Positions 1 through 8,054 of a stretch of DNA of 48,667 nt are shown here, piece after piece. This DNA comes from an uncultured Rhodospirillales bacterium. Lineage in GTDB: Bacteria > Pseudomonadota > Alphaproteobacteria > Acetobacterales > Acetobacteraceae. The stretch lies in NCBI GenBank assembly GCA_903927465.1, contig CAIYMY010000039.1, positions 1-48,667 of the forward strand. The letters are read 5' to 3'. Numbering within the stretch: position 1 is the first letter of the stretch; each line of letters begins with the position of its first letter. A program made the position numbers and the translations under genes. The notes under the pieces are model-generated. The model saw nothing but the letters and a program-made list of their open reading frames with translations. It was not told the DNA's origin and ran no database searches.

Positions 1-1
1 C

Positions 2-292
2 TATACCACCACCAAGCATTCCATCACGGGGCTGACGAAATCCCTCATGCTCGATGGCCGCAAATACGATATTTGCGCGGGGCAGATTGATATCGGCAAT
101 GCCGCAACGCCCATGACGCAGCGCATGACGCGCGGCGTGAAGCAGGCGGATGGCAGCGTGGCGGTTGAACCCACCATGGATGCCGCGCATGTCGGCAATG
201 CCATTCTGCACATGGCCAATCTGCCGCTGGAAGCGAATATCTTCACGCTGACCATCAAGGCAACCAAGATGCCCTTCGAAGGGCGCGGCTGA
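2..292 (+). CDS. Short-chain dehydrogenase/reductase, C-terminal part (cut by window start)
   Basis: The window opens inside a reading frame that runs in frame from base 2 to a TGA at 290-292. The first visible residues are Y-T-T-T-K, which match the catalytic YxxxK of classical SDR enzymes. [15 protein letters not shown] and the stretch around [14 protein letters not shown] follow, as in SDRs that oxidise or reduce small hydroxy or keto substrates with NAD(P). The Rossmann half lies outside the window. The substrate cannot be inferred. The next gene starts 6 bp downstream on the same strand, so the two are probably co-transcribed. Confidence 0.85.
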   Translation, partial: YTTTKHSITGLTKSLMLDGRKYDICAGQIDIGNAATPMTQRMTRGVKQADGSVAVEPTMDAAHVGNAILHMANLPLEANIFTLTIKATKMPFEGRG

Positions 293-298
293 AGCGTT

Positions 299-1210
299 AT
301 GGCCACTCATCAGCTCAAGGTTCAGGAACCCTTCCGCGCGCTGTTTTATGCGCCGTTCTATGCCGCACTTGCGCGCGGCGATTATGCGGCGGAAGGGGTG
401 GAGGTAACACTGCTGCCCGGCGCCGTGCCATCGCTTGCGAAGGATTCGGTATTGGACGGCACGGCGGACCTCGCCTGGGGTGGGCCGATGCGTCTGTTGC
501 TGGCACATGATGCCGATCCCGCCTGCCCTTTGCGCCTGTTCGGCGCAGTGGTGATGGGCGATCCCTTCTTCCTGGTCGGGCGGCAAGCCAACCCCGGCTT
601 CAAGCTGCGCGATTTGGCGCAAATGAAGCTTGGCACCGTGAGCGAAGTGCCAACCCCCTGGTGGACATTGCAGGACGATATCCGCGCGGCAGGGATTGAT
701 CCTGCAGCGATCAAGCGGGTCACGGACCAGACCATGCCGGCCAATGCAGCAGCCGTTGCGTCTGGTGCGTTGGATGTGGCGCAGCTCTTTGAGCCTCTGG
801 TGAGCCAGATGGAAGCCGCCGGCACCGGCCATGTCTGGTATGCGCAGGCAAGCCGTGGTCCTACTTCCTATACGGCCTTTTATGCCCGCACGGATGTCAT
901 CGCCGCCAAGCGCGCGGCCATGGAAGCGATGGTGCGCGGGCTGGGGCGGACGCTTCGTTGGTTTGCTGCTGCCTCACCTGAAGAAATCGTCGCTTGCATC
1001 GCGGCGTTTTTTGAAGGCGGCGATCACGCGCTGATGGCGCGCGCCATTGCGCGCTACAAATCCGTGAAGCTTTGGACCGATACGCCGCACTTCCCGCCGG
1101 AAGCGCTGGCACAATTGGAACGCGGCATGCTTTCCGCCGGCGCCATCAAGCGCACGCCTGGCTTTGCTGGGTTGGTCGCGGAAGATGTGACGGAAAGCGC
1201 GCTCTGTTAG
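299..1210 (+). CDS. NMT1/THI5-like ABC-transporter substrate-binding protein without signal peptide
   Basis: 303 aa. The N-terminal pattern (FRALFYAPFYAALARGDYAAEGVEVTL) and the later GTADLAWGGPMRLL are typical of NMT1/SsuA-type type-2 periplasmic binding folds, which bind small organic ligands such as pyrimidines or sulfonates. The protein begins MATHQLKVQEPF with no hydrophobic signal segment, so it may be cytoplasmic or its start may be misjudged. No better upstream start exists, because the SDR stop is only 6 bp away. The CCCFC motif of true THI5 pyrimidine synthases is absent. No permease or ATPase gene is adjacent. The TAG stop is formed at the left edge of the 103-bp repeat element. 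The ligand is unknown. Confidence 0.75.
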   Translation: MATHQLKVQEPFRALFYAPFYAALARGDYAAEGVEVTLLPGAVPSLAKDSVLDGTADLAWGGPMRLLLAHDADPACPLRLFGAVVMGDPFFLVGRQANPGFKLRDLAQMKLGTVSEVPTPWWTLQDDIRAAGIDPAAIKRVTDQTMPANAAAVASGALDVAQLFEPLVSQMEAAGTGHVWYAQASRGPTSYTAFYARTDVIAAKRAAMEAMVRGLGRTLRWFAAASPEEIVACIAAFFEGGDHALMARAIARYKSVKLWTDTPHFPPEALAQLERGMLSAGAIKRTPGFAGLVAEDVTESALC

Positions 1211-1311
1211 AGCGGTTTCCGTTCACGTGCGTTCACGGGAACCGCTCTAACCCATTGTTTGGTAGCATTTTCCGAGCCGCCAAGTGATTCCACTTGGCTT
1301 GAAAATGCTCC
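1209..1311 (+). repeat. 103-bp two-hairpin RIME-like intergenic element, copy A
   Basis: Hairpin 1 (1209-1248, 40 bp) has arms AGAGCGGTTTCC / GGGAACCGCTCT with one G-T wobble. A 16-bp linker containing ATTGTTT follows. Hairpin 2 (1265-1308, 44 bp) has outer arms GCATTTTC/GAAAATGC, inner arms GCCAAGTG/CACTTGGC and an ATTC loop. A 3-bp tail TCC ends it. The upstream gene's TAG stop at 1208-1210 uses the first two bases of the element. It lies between convergent genes and could act as a bidirectional terminator. The layout resembles rhizobial RIME1 as I remember it (about 106-109 bp, two palindromes). Confidence 0.9.
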
Positions 1312-1315
1312 AACT

Positions 1316-2491
1316 TCACCCGCGCGGCAGTAACTGTTCGGTCAGCGTCGCCCAATAGGAAGCGCCAACCGGCAGGATATTGTCGTTGAAATCATAAAGC
1401 GGGTGATGCACCTGTGCTTCATTCGGCCCGCGCCCGCCGCCTAGCATCAGATAAGCGCCTGGCTTGGCATTGAGCATGAAAGAAAAATCCTCACCGCCCA
1501 TGGTGGGTTTTGCCATGGGCACTACGCGGGCTTCACCCTGCACGGCGCGGGCGGCCTTGGCGGCCAAATGCACGCTTTCCACTTCATTGATCGTCGCGGG
1601 ATAGGCGCGGGCGAATTCGGCGGTGGCAGTCGCCCCCATTGCGGCGGCGATGCCGGTCACGGTTTCCTTGAAGCGACGTTCCAGCAAATCGCCAATCTCT
1701 GGCGCGAACCAGCGCGCGGTGCCCAGCATGCGCACGGTCTCGGGGATCACGTTGAAAGTATGCCCACCAGCGATATGGCCAATGGTGATCACGCCCGCTT
1801 CCACCGGTTCCACATTGCGCGCGACAATGGATTGCAGCGCCTGCACAATGGCGGCGGCGACAACAATGGGGTCCGTGCCATTATGCGGCATGGCGCCATG
1901 CGCCCCTTTGCCGGTGATATTCACTTCAAGATTGGCCACCGCCGCCATTACCGGCCCTTCGCGCCACAGGAAGGTGCCTTCCGGTGCGCCTGGCCAATTA
2001 TGCATGCCAAAGACGCGTTCCATGGGAAAGCGCGTAAACAGCCCTTCCTTCACCATCAATTCGCCGCCCGCCAGGTTTTCTTCCGCCGGCTGGAAAATCA
2101 CATAAACCGTGCCGTCGAAATTCCGCGTTTCAGCAAGATACTTCGCGGCGCCGAGTAGCATGGTGGTATGCCCATCATGGCCGCAGGCATGCATTTTCCC
2201 CGGAATTTTCGAGGCATAAGGCAGGCCGGTTTCTTCCAGGATCGGCAGCGCATCAATATCGGCGCGCAGGCCAATGGCGCGGCCATTATCAATGCGCCCA
2301 CGGATCACGCCGACAATCCCGGTCTTGGCGATGCCGGTCACCACCTCATCACAGCCGAATTCACGCAGCTTTTCAGCGATGATGCCGGAAGTGCGCACCT
2401 CCTCCAGCCCCAATTCGGGGTGTTCATGAAAATCGCGCCGCCAGGCGGTCATTTCGGGATGGAATTCGGCAATGCGGTTGATGATCGGCAT
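1316..2491 (-). CDS. M20-family amidohydrolase (hippurate hydrolase / N-acyl amino acid hydrolase type)
   Basis: 391 aa, the usual length for this family of cytoplasmic metal-dependent amidohydrolases that split N-acyl amino acids or similar amides. Diagnostic stretches are RRDFHEHPELGLEE near residue 20, GLRADIDALP near 75-83, the metal motif HACGHDGHTTMLLG (residues 101-114) and FQPAEEN with its acidic pair (about 134-139). A HHPLYDFND stretch lies near the C-terminus. The start is preceded by AAGGAAG. It follows the NmrA-like gene by 12 bp and is probably the last gene of a three-gene minus-strand operon with the sugar-acid dehydratase. The precise substrate cannot be read from the sequence. 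Confidence 0.9.
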   Translation of the reverse strand: MPIINRIAEFHPEMTAWRRDFHEHPELGLEEVRTSGIIAEKLREFGCDEVVTGIAKTGIVGVIRGRIDNGRAIGLRADIDALPILEETGLPYASKIPGKMHACGHDGHTTMLLGAAKYLAETRNFDGTVYVIFQPAEENLAGGELMVKEGLFTRFPMERVFGMHNWPGAPEGTFLWREGPVMAAVANLEVNITGKGAHGAMPHNGTDPIVVAAAIVQALQSIVARNVEPVEAGVITIGHIAGGHTFNVIPETVRMLGTARWFAPEIGDLLERRFKETVTGIAAAMGATATAEFARAYPATINEVESVHLAAKAARAVQGEARVVPMAKPTMGGEDFSFMLNAKPGAYLMLGGGRGPNEAQVHHPLYDFNDNILPVGASYWATLTEQLLPRG

Positions 2492-2503
2492 GGGAAGTCT
2501 TCC

Positions 2504-3358
2504 TTACTTCTTTTCGGTAGGGGCGAAGGTCAGCGCCAACCCCTGTTCCAGCGGGATCGGTGAAAGGCCAAGAATATCGCGCATGGGCGCAATGTCGAAA
2601 GCCTTGTCTTCCGTCAAGCGACGAATTTCATCGGCGCCAATCGATGGCAGGCCTGGAATGACGCGCGTAAACCACGCCAAGCCACGCAGCAACCCAAGCG
2701 GCAGCGGCAGCACCGGGCGCGCACCGAGCCCCGCAGCGCGCACCACAGCGGCGAGGAAATCGCGATAAGGCACGGGTTCCGGCCCCGCGATCACAATGCT
2801 GGTGGGGCCTTTCCAGGGATGGCGCGCGGCGGCGAGCAAGGCGCGCGTCACGTCGCTTTGATGGATGGGCTGCACCAGGGACAGCCCTCCCCCAGGCAGG
2901 GGCGCAAAGGGCAAGCGGCGCAAAAGCGCGGCCAGGCGCTGGACATTATCTTCGCCCTCTGCGCCATAGACCATGGTTGGGTGCAGCATGACGCCAGCGC
3001 GCCCGCTGGCAAGCAAGGCGGCCTCACCCGCGCGCAAGCCATCCCCATGGGCATCCGCCCAGCGCGAATAGCGCCTTGTGGAGCCCATCAGCACAAAGCG
3101 CGCATCGGCCGGCGTGGCGGCCAGGATGGCGGGAGCATGGCGCGCATGGGCAGTGCTGATGACAAGCGCAGTGCCTTCAAGTGCAGCGCGTAGCGCGGCG
3201 GCATCACCGAGTTCAGCGATGCGCGGCACCCCCGGCAAGCCAAGCGCCGCCCATTTCGCCGCATCGCGCACCACCGGCGTGAAGGGCGTGCGTTCAGCCA
3301 GCAAAGCGCGGGCGAGTGCCGCGCCGCTCCGCCCCGAAGCGCCAATCAGCGTAATCAA
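2504..3358 (-). CDS. NmrA-like / atypical SDR NAD(P)-binding protein
   Basis: 284 aa. It starts MITLIGASGRSGAALARALL, the glycine-rich nucleotide-binding loop of atypical (extended) SDR proteins. HPTMVYGAEGEDNVQRLAALLRR in the middle is typical of NAD-dependent epimerase or NmrA-like proteins. The YxxxK-like Y sits in VYGAEGED, but a clear catalytic lysine is not visible, so it may be a sensor-like or quinone-reductase-like member. The ATG overlaps the dehydratase stop as ATGA (3355-3358), indicating translational coupling. Function unknown. Confidence 0.8.
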   Translation of the reverse strand: MITLIGASGRSGAALARALLAERTPFTPVVRDAAKWAALGLPGVPRIAELGDAAALRAALEGTALVISTAHARHAPAILAATPADARFVLMGSTRRYSRWADAHGDGLRAGEAALLASGRAGVMLHPTMVYGAEGEDNVQRLAALLRRLPFAPLPGGGLSLVQPIHQSDVTRALLAAARHPWKGPTSIVIAGPEPVPYRDFLAAVVRAAGLGARPVLPLPLGLLRGLAWFTRVIPGLPSIGADEIRRLTEDKAFDIAPMRDILGLSPIPLEQGLALTFAPTEKK

Positions 3359-5052
3359 GGCGCGGCGCGCAAAAACGCCAAATCAGCGCCAAGCGGTGCC
3401 TGCGTCACCTGATCATAAACCAGCTTGTCCCAGCCGCGCTTGGGCGCCGGGGCGGGTTGCCAGGCAGCGCGGCGGCGGGCCAATTCATCTTCCGCCACCA
3501 ACAAATCAAGCTTACGGTCCTTCACCGAAAGCCGGATGCGATCACCGGTTTGCACCAAAGCAAGCGGCCCACCAACTGCCGCTTCCGGGGCAATATGCAG
3601 CACAATCGTGCCGAAGGCCGTGCCGGACATGCGGCAATCGCTCATGCGAACCATATCCTTCACGCCGGCGCGGGCGAGCTTCTTCGGGATGGGCAAATAA
3701 CCCGCTTCCGGCATGCCAGAGGGCGAACGTGGCCCGGCATTTTTCAGCACCAAAATATCCTGCGCGGTGACATCCAATGCCGGGTCGTCAATGCGGTTGG
3801 CCAAATCCTCCAACCCATCAAACACCATGCAGCGCGCTTCAGTTTCAAACAGCGTGGGCGTGGCAGCGCTGCGCTTGAGAATCGCACCATCTGGCGCGAG
3901 CGAGCCAAATAACGCCACCAGGCCGCCGACCGGGGAGACAGGTTCGCTGAACGCGCGGATGATGCGCCGATCCACGAAATGGCTGCCATCACCAATCCGG
4001 TCCGCCAGGCTCACGCCATCCAGATCAATCGTCGTCAGGTCAAGCAAATCGCGCAATTCCCACAGCAATGCGCGCATGCCGCCAGCCGCGTGGAAATCTT
4101 CCATATAGCCATCGCCGGTTGGCTTCAGATCCACCAGTACCGGCGTTTCCTCGGACAGCGCATCCAGCCGCTTGAGGTCAAGCGAAAGCCCCGCGCGCCC
4201 GGCAATAGCGGCCATATGCACCACCGCATTGGTGGAACCGCCCAAGGCCAGCAGCACGCGCACGGCATTATCCAGATTGCCCTGCGTCATCATCTGGCTG
4301 GGCAGGATGGGGTTCTTGATCAGCCGCACGGCCTGCGCGCCGGCTTCTTCCGCAATGCGAAGCCTATCGGCATGCACGGCGGGCGCACTCGCGCCGGCCA
4401 ATGGCATGAAGCCAAGGGTCGCGGCAATGCAGGCCATGGTGGAAGCCGTGCCCATCACGCCGCAAGTGCCGGCGGTGGTGGCAAGCTTGCCTTCCAATTC
4501 GCCAATCCGCGCCTCGGTCACTTCCCCGGCGCGATAACGTGCCCAATAGCGCCGACAATCCGTGCAGGCGGAAAGCCGCTCACCTTCAAAGGCCTGCGCC
4601 AGCATAGGGCCGGTGACGAGCATTACTGCCGGAATATTCGCCGAAATCGCCGCCATAAGCTGCGCCGGCACAGTTTTGTCGCAGCCGCCCACCAGCACCG
4701 CCGCATCCATCGGCTGGGCGGAAAGCATCGCTTCCGTATCAAGCGCCATCAGATTGCGATAATGCATGGAACAGGGGCTGAGCGATGGCTCACATAGGCT
4801 CACGGTCGGGAAGCCAAGCGGCAAAGCGCCTTCGGAAAGCACGCCGCGGCGCACGGCTTCGATCAGTTCCGGCACGGTGCGGTGGCAGTTATTGTAGTCG
4901 CTCGCGGTATCGGCGATGCCGACCACGGGTTTGTCCAGCATGCGCTGCGAATAACCCATGGATTTGGCGAAGGACCGCCGCAGGTACAACGCAAAATCGC
5001 GATCCCCGTAATTAGATGTATTGCGGGACAGGCCGTGGGGTTTGTCGCTCAT
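3355..5052 (-). CDS. IlvD/Edd-family dehydratase, probably a sugar-acid dehydratase
   Basis: About 565 aa from the chosen start MSDKPHGLSRNTSNYGD. A longer in-frame start at 5091 exists, but 5052 has a GGAAG ribosome site about 10 nt upstream. Iron-sulfur cysteines are visible in VGGCDKTVPAQ, SACTDCRRYW and the TAGTCGVMGTASTMAC stretch. The later SDCRMSGTAFGTIVLHIAPEAA is the usual C-terminal signature. NYGD at the N-terminus and the overall form resemble arabinonate/xylonate-type dehydratases more than branched-chain IlvD, which would suit sugar-acid catabolism (inference). It heads a minus-strand operon diverging from rplM. Confidence 0.88.
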   Translation of the reverse strand: MSDKPHGLSRNTSNYGDRDFALYLRRSFAKSMGYSQRMLDKPVVGIADTASDYNNCHRTVPELIEAVRRGVLSEGALPLGFPTVSLCEPSLSPCSMHYRNLMALDTEAMLSAQPMDAAVLVGGCDKTVPAQLMAAISANIPAVMLVTGPMLAQAFEGERLSACTDCRRYWARYRAGEVTEARIGELEGKLATTAGTCGVMGTASTMACIAATLGFMPLAGASAPAVHADRLRIAEEAGAQAVRLIKNPILPSQMMTQGNLDNAVRVLLALGGSTNAVVHMAAIAGRAGLSLDLKRLDALSEETPVLVDLKPTGDGYMEDFHAAGGMRALLWELRDLLDLTTIDLDGVSLADRIGDGSHFVDRRIIRAFSEPVSPVGGLVALFGSLAPDGAILKRSAATPTLFETEARCMVFDGLEDLANRIDDPALDVTAQDILVLKNAGPRSPSGMPEAGYLPIPKKLARAGVKDMVRMSDCRMSGTAFGTIVLHIAPEAAVGGPLALVQTGDRIRLSVKDRKLDLLVAEDELARRRAAWQPAPAPKRGWDKLVYDQVTQAPLGADLAFLRAAP

Positions 5053-5142
5053 GCGGGCGGTTCTTCCGAAAAGGTTGCCGTAAGGCGCCAAATAAGCATT
5101 CTGGCGCGGTCGAGGGTAGGGCCAAGCGAGATTGCGGTATCA

Positions 5143-5157
5143 TGTTACCACATAACA
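5143..5157. promoter_or_regulatory. Candidate operator: perfect inverted repeat TGTTA-N5-TAACA
   Basis: TGTTA CCACA TAACA forms a perfect 5-5-5 inverted repeat in the intergenic region between the divergent dehydratase gene (start 5052) and rplM (start 5238). It sits 16 bp upstream of the rplM -35 box. Half-sites of this kind are common for dimeric repressors. No regulator gene is adjacent, so the binding protein is unknown. Confidence 0.4.
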
Positions 5158-5173
5158 AAATCCGGCTTTGCGC

Positions 5174-5202
5174 TTGACTTTTCGGCGCCTGGCCCGGATA
5201 AG
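5174..5202 (+). promoter_or_regulatory. Sigma-70-type promoter for rplM-rpsI
   Basis: TTGACT (5174-5179), a 17-bp spacer and GATAAG (5197-5202) match the housekeeping consensus well. They lie 36 bp upstream of the rplM ATG. This is the best promoter match in the gap and would drive the ribosomal protein operon. Confidence 0.6.
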
Positions 5203-5237
5203 CCCGCTTCCTTTCCATAGGTTTATTCGGAACCACC

Positions 5238-5723
5238 ATGATTGCCACGCAAACCCGCTCGCTGAAGCCGGCGGAGGTCAAGAAGAACTGGGTGTTGATT
5301 GATGCGGATGGGCTTGTGCTCGGCCGCCTCGCCACCCTGGTCGCCAATCGCCTTCGCGGTAAGCATAAGCCGCAATTCACGCCCCATGTGGATTGTGGTG
5401 ACCATGTTGTCATCATCAATGCGACGAAGGTACGTGTCACCGGCGCCAAGGCGGAACAGACCGTGTTCTATTGGCACACCGGTTATCCGGGCGGCATCAA
5501 GGGCCGCACCATCCGCGAACGCATGGAAGGCCGTTTCCCGGAACGCGTTATTGAAAAGGCGGTTGAGCGCATGATCAGCCGCGGCCCGCTTGGCCGGGCG
5601 CAGATGCGCAACCTCCATGTTTATGGCGGGGCCGAACATCCCCATGCCGGTCAGCAGCCTGCTGCCCTGGATGTGGCTGCGCTGAACCGTAAGAATTCCC
5701 TCGCAGTGAAGAAGGTGGTCTGA
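5238..5723 (+). CDS. rplM: 50S ribosomal protein L13
   Basis: 161 aa, normal for alphaproteobacterial L13, an early-assembling 23S rRNA-binding protein. Recognisable stretches are [52 protein letters not shown] and [21 protein letters not shown]. It is followed after 4 bp by rpsI in the nearly universal rplM-rpsI operon. A promoter with TTGACT/GATAAG lies just upstream. Confidence 0.98.
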   Translation: MIATQTRSLKPAEVKKNWVLIDADGLVLGRLATLVANRLRGKHKPQFTPHVDCGDHVVIINATKVRVTGAKAEQTVFYWHTGYPGGIKGRTIRERMEGRFPERVIEKAVERMISRGPLGRAQMRNLHVYGGAEHPHAGQQPAALDVAALNRKNSLAVKKVV

Positions 5724-5727
5724 GGCT

Positions 5728-6219
5728 ATGAGCGGCGAAACCAAGACCCTCGCGGACCTCAAGGAAATCGTGGCCGGCACGCCTGCTGCCACGGTGGAAG
5801 CGGCGATCAAGCTAGAACCCAAGCGCGATGCACAGGGCCGTTCCTATGCCACTGGCCGGCGCAAGAACGCGATCGCCCGCGTCTGGATCAAGCCGGGCAA
5901 GGGCCAGTTCACCATCAACGACCACCCTGCGTCGAAGTATTTCGCCCGCCCGGTGCTGCGCATGTTGATCACCCAGCCCTTCCTGGTTGCGGATCGCTAT
6001 CAGCAATTCGATGTCATCTGCTCGGTCGTGGGCGGCGGTTTGTCCGGCCAGGCCGGTGCGGTGCGTCATGGCATCAGCCGCGCGCTTTGCTATTTTGAAC
6101 CGGATCTGCGCTCCATCCTGAAAAAAGCCGGCTTCCTGACGCGCGACCCGCGCGTGGTGGAACGCAAGAAGTATGGGCGCCCGAAGGCACGACGTTCCTT
6201 CCAGTTCTCCAAGCGCTGA
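5728..6219 (+). CDS. rpsI: 30S ribosomal protein S9
   Basis: 163 aa. S9 binds the 3' major domain of 16S rRNA, and its C-terminal tail contacts P-site tRNA. The sequence has [37 protein letters not shown], and the basic end [10 protein letters not shown] that is typical of S9. The N-terminal extension of about 35 residues is common in alphaproteobacteria. It is co-transcribed with rplM and followed by a strong intrinsic terminator-like hairpin at 6268-6295. Confidence 0.98.
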   Translation: MSGETKTLADLKEIVAGTPAATVEAAIKLEPKRDAQGRSYATGRRKNAIARVWIKPGKGQFTINDHPASKYFARPVLRMLITQPFLVADRYQQFDVICSVVGGGLSGQAGAVRHGISRALCYFEPDLRSILKKAGFLTRDPRVVERKKYGRPKARRSFQFSKR

Positions 6220-6267
6220 CGCCAGCGGACCGGCGTCGCGCCGGTTCCGTCTTGGAATCTTCATCAA

Positions 6268-6295
6268 AGGGGCGGGTCCGCAAGGGTCCGCCCCT
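6268..6295 (+). terminator. Intrinsic terminator-like hairpin after rpsI
   Basis: A 12-bp stem (6268-6279 with 6284-6295; AGGGGCGGGTCC / GGGTCCGCCCCT, with two central G-T wobbles) is closed by a GCAA tetraloop and followed by ATTGCATTT. The U-run is weak but the stem is very stable. It separates the ribosomal protein operon from argC. Confidence 0.75.
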
Positions 6296-6334
6296 ATTGC
6301 ATTTGGACAGGTTTAGCGCCGCAATGCGGCGATT

Positions 6335-6437
6335 AGTGTGTGTCTCGTTCTCATTCGTTCACGTGACACACACTAAGACTTTGTTTGCTCGCATTTTCCG
6401 AGTCGCCAAGTGAAATCACTTGGCTTGAAAATGCTCT
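6335..6437 (+). repeat. 103-bp two-hairpin RIME-like element, copy B (in the argC leader)
   Basis: Hairpin 1 (6335-6374) has perfect 10-bp arms AGTGTGTGTC/GACACACACT. A 16-bp linker with CTTTGTTTG follows. Hairpin 2 (6391-6434) has the same arms as the other copies but an AAAT loop. The tail is TCT. Bases T (6334) and A (6438) flank it. The GTTCAC motif sits at positions 23-28 of hairpin 1, as in all copies. Unlike copies A, C and D it is not at a convergent gene junction. It lies between the rpsI terminator and argC, ending 2 bp before the argC ribosome site. Confidence 0.9.
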
Positions 6438-6452
6438 ACGGGAGATCGTACC

Positions 6453-7403
6453 ATGGCAAAGACAGCGAAGATTTTTATTGATGGCGAAGCCGGCACCACG
6501 GGTCTGCAAATCCGTGACCGTATTGCCGCCAATCCGCATGTTGAATTGCGCTCCATCGCGGCGGAACACCGCAAGGATGCCAATGCCCGGCGTGAGATGA
6601 TGGCCGGCGTTGACCTGGTGATCCTATGCCTGCCGGATGATGCGGCGAAGGAAAGCGCGGCACTCGCGGCTTCGTTGGGTGCGCAGGCGCCGAAGCTGCT
6701 GGATGCGTCAACCGCCTATCGGGTTGATCCCGATTGGGTTTATGGGCTGGCGGAACTGACGCCCGATCAGCCGGGCGCCATTGCAGCGGCATCGCGCGTT
6801 TCCAACCCCGGCTGCTACCCGACCGGCGCCATTCTGATGCTGCGCCCGCTAATTGATGCTGGCATCATGGCGCCTGATTTTCCCATCACGGTGAATGCGG
6901 TGTCGGGCTATTCCGGCGGCGGCAAATCCATGATCGCGGCTTATGAAGCACGGACCGCACCGGATTTTGAGCTTTACGGCTTGGGGCTGGAACACAAGCA
7001 TGTCGCGGAGATGCAGAAATATACAGGCCTGACGCGTCGGCCCATTTTCGTGCCCTCGGTCGCGGATTACGCGCAGGGCATGATCGATTCCATCCCGCTG
7101 CATCTGGATATGCTGAAGGGCAGTGTAACGCCGGCTAATCTGGAAGCGCTGCTGATGAAGCGTTACGCCGGCAGCGATGTGGTGCGGGTGGTGTCAGCGG
7201 AAGCCAATGGCAAGCTGGAGCCCGAGGCGCTGAACGGCACCAATGGCCTTGAAATCCGCATCTATGGCAATGAAAAGCGCGGCCAGGCCGTGCTGGTTGC
7301 GCGGTATGATAATCTGGGCAAAGGCGCTTCCGGTGCGGCGGTGCAGAATCTTGGCTTGATGCTGGGCATTCCTGTTTCCGCTGATCTGCCGAAGGCGGCG
7401 TAG
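6453..7403 (+). CDS. argC: N-acetyl-gamma-glutamyl-phosphate reductase (type 2)
   Basis: 316 aa. It reduces N-acetylglutamyl phosphate to the semialdehyde with NADPH in arginine synthesis. The short type-2 form is shown by [18 protein letters not shown] at the N-terminus and the catalytic cysteine in [11 protein letters not shown] (Cys121). [13 protein letters not shown] follows. The ATG is preceded by GGGAG within ACGGGAGATCG, only a few bases after repeat copy B, so the repeat's second hairpin forms most of the leader. It is followed by the carbonic-anhydrase-like gene, whose Shine-Dalgarno overlaps the argC stop. Confidence 0.96.
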   Translation: MAKTAKIFIDGEAGTTGLQIRDRIAANPHVELRSIAAEHRKDANARREMMAGVDLVILCLPDDAAKESAALAASLGAQAPKLLDASTAYRVDPDWVYGLAELTPDQPGAIAAASRVSNPGCYPTGAILMLRPLIDAGIMAPDFPITVNAVSGYSGGGKSMIAAYEARTAPDFELYGLGLEHKHVAEMQKYTGLTRRPIFVPSVADYAQGMIDSIPLHLDMLKGSVTPANLEALLMKRYAGSDVVRVVSAEANGKLEPEALNGTNGLEIRIYGNEKRGQAVLVARYDNLGKGASGAAVQNLGLMLGIPVSADLPKAA

Positions 7404-7414
7404 GAGGTACCGAT

Positions 7415-7972
7415 ATGGACATGCAACAACCCACCAACCGCGGCCCGCTTTATGTGTTTGAAGGCGTCTGGCCGACACTGCATGAAAGCGTGTTTATCGC
7501 GCCCACCGCCGCCGTGATCGGCAATGTCACGATCGGGGAGCAATCCAACATCTGGTATCACTGCGTGCTGCGCGGTGATTCCAACTTCATCACCATCGGC
7601 AAGCGCGTGAATATCCAGGATGGCACCATTGTGCATGTGAATGCGGGGAAGGAGCCCACGATCATCGGTGATGACGTCACCGTGGGCCACGCCGCCATTG
7701 TGCATGCCTGCACGCTGATGGACCGCGCCTTTGTCGGGATGGGCGCGACGGTGCTTGATGGCGCGGTGATTGAAGAAGGCGGCGTGATTGCCGCGGGTTC
7801 CGTGCTGCCGCCTGGCAAGCGCATCGGCACCATGGAGCTTTGGATGGGCAATCCAGCCAAGCTTGTGCGCGTGCTGACGGAAGAACAGCGCGCGGGGTTT
7901 GATCGCACTGCCAAGAATTACGTGCAGCTTGCTGGACGCCACAAACTCTCGCTATCGCCTGATCCCGTCTGA
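7415..7972 (+). CDS. Gamma-carbonic-anhydrase family left-handed beta-helix protein
   Basis: 185 aa, hexapeptide-repeat protein of the gamma-CA/YrdA type. HESVFIAPTAAVIGNVTIGEQSNIWYHCVLRGD is the family hallmark. Histidines in GTIVHVN and VGHAAIVHAC are at the expected metal positions. Members are trimeric zinc or iron enzymes or enzymatically silent relatives. Activity cannot be decided here. The start at 7415 has AGGAGG (7402-7407) at 7-nt spacing, overlapping the argC TAG, so coupling to argC is likely. The last codons form the left arm of a 16-bp terminator stem, and the TGA stop lies in its loop. Confidence 0.92.
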   Translation: MDMQQPTNRGPLYVFEGVWPTLHESVFIAPTAAVIGNVTIGEQSNIWYHCVLRGDSNFITIGKRVNIQDGTIVHVNAGKEPTIIGDDVTVGHAAIVHACTLMDRAFVGMGATVLDGAVIEEGGVIAAGSVLPPGKRIGTMELWMGNPAKLVRVLTEEQRAGFDRTAKNYVQLAGRHKLSLSPDPV

Positions 7973-7996
7973 GGGATCAGGCGATAGCTTGGTTTT
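7951..7996 (+). terminator. Intrinsic terminator built into the end of the carbonic-anhydrase-like gene
   Basis: A perfect 16-bp inverted repeat (7951-7966 with 7973-7988, GCTATCGCCTGATCCC and its complement) has a 6-nt loop GTCTGA and is followed by TTGGTTTT. The left arm encodes the last residues of the upstream protein and the TGA stop (7970-7972) is in the loop. Confidence 0.88.
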
Positions 7997-8054
7997 GAGC
8001 GGCTGATTCACCGCTCCGGCCTTCAGCCTCCGCGGATCAGACGCTCGCCGGGGG

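Noticed and set aside
1568-2158. Long open frame on the plus strand opposite the M20 amidohydrolase
   Set aside because: It is antisense to a clear conserved protein, has a His/Arg/Gly-rich composition typical of shadow frames in GC-rich DNA, and has no ribosome site or family match.
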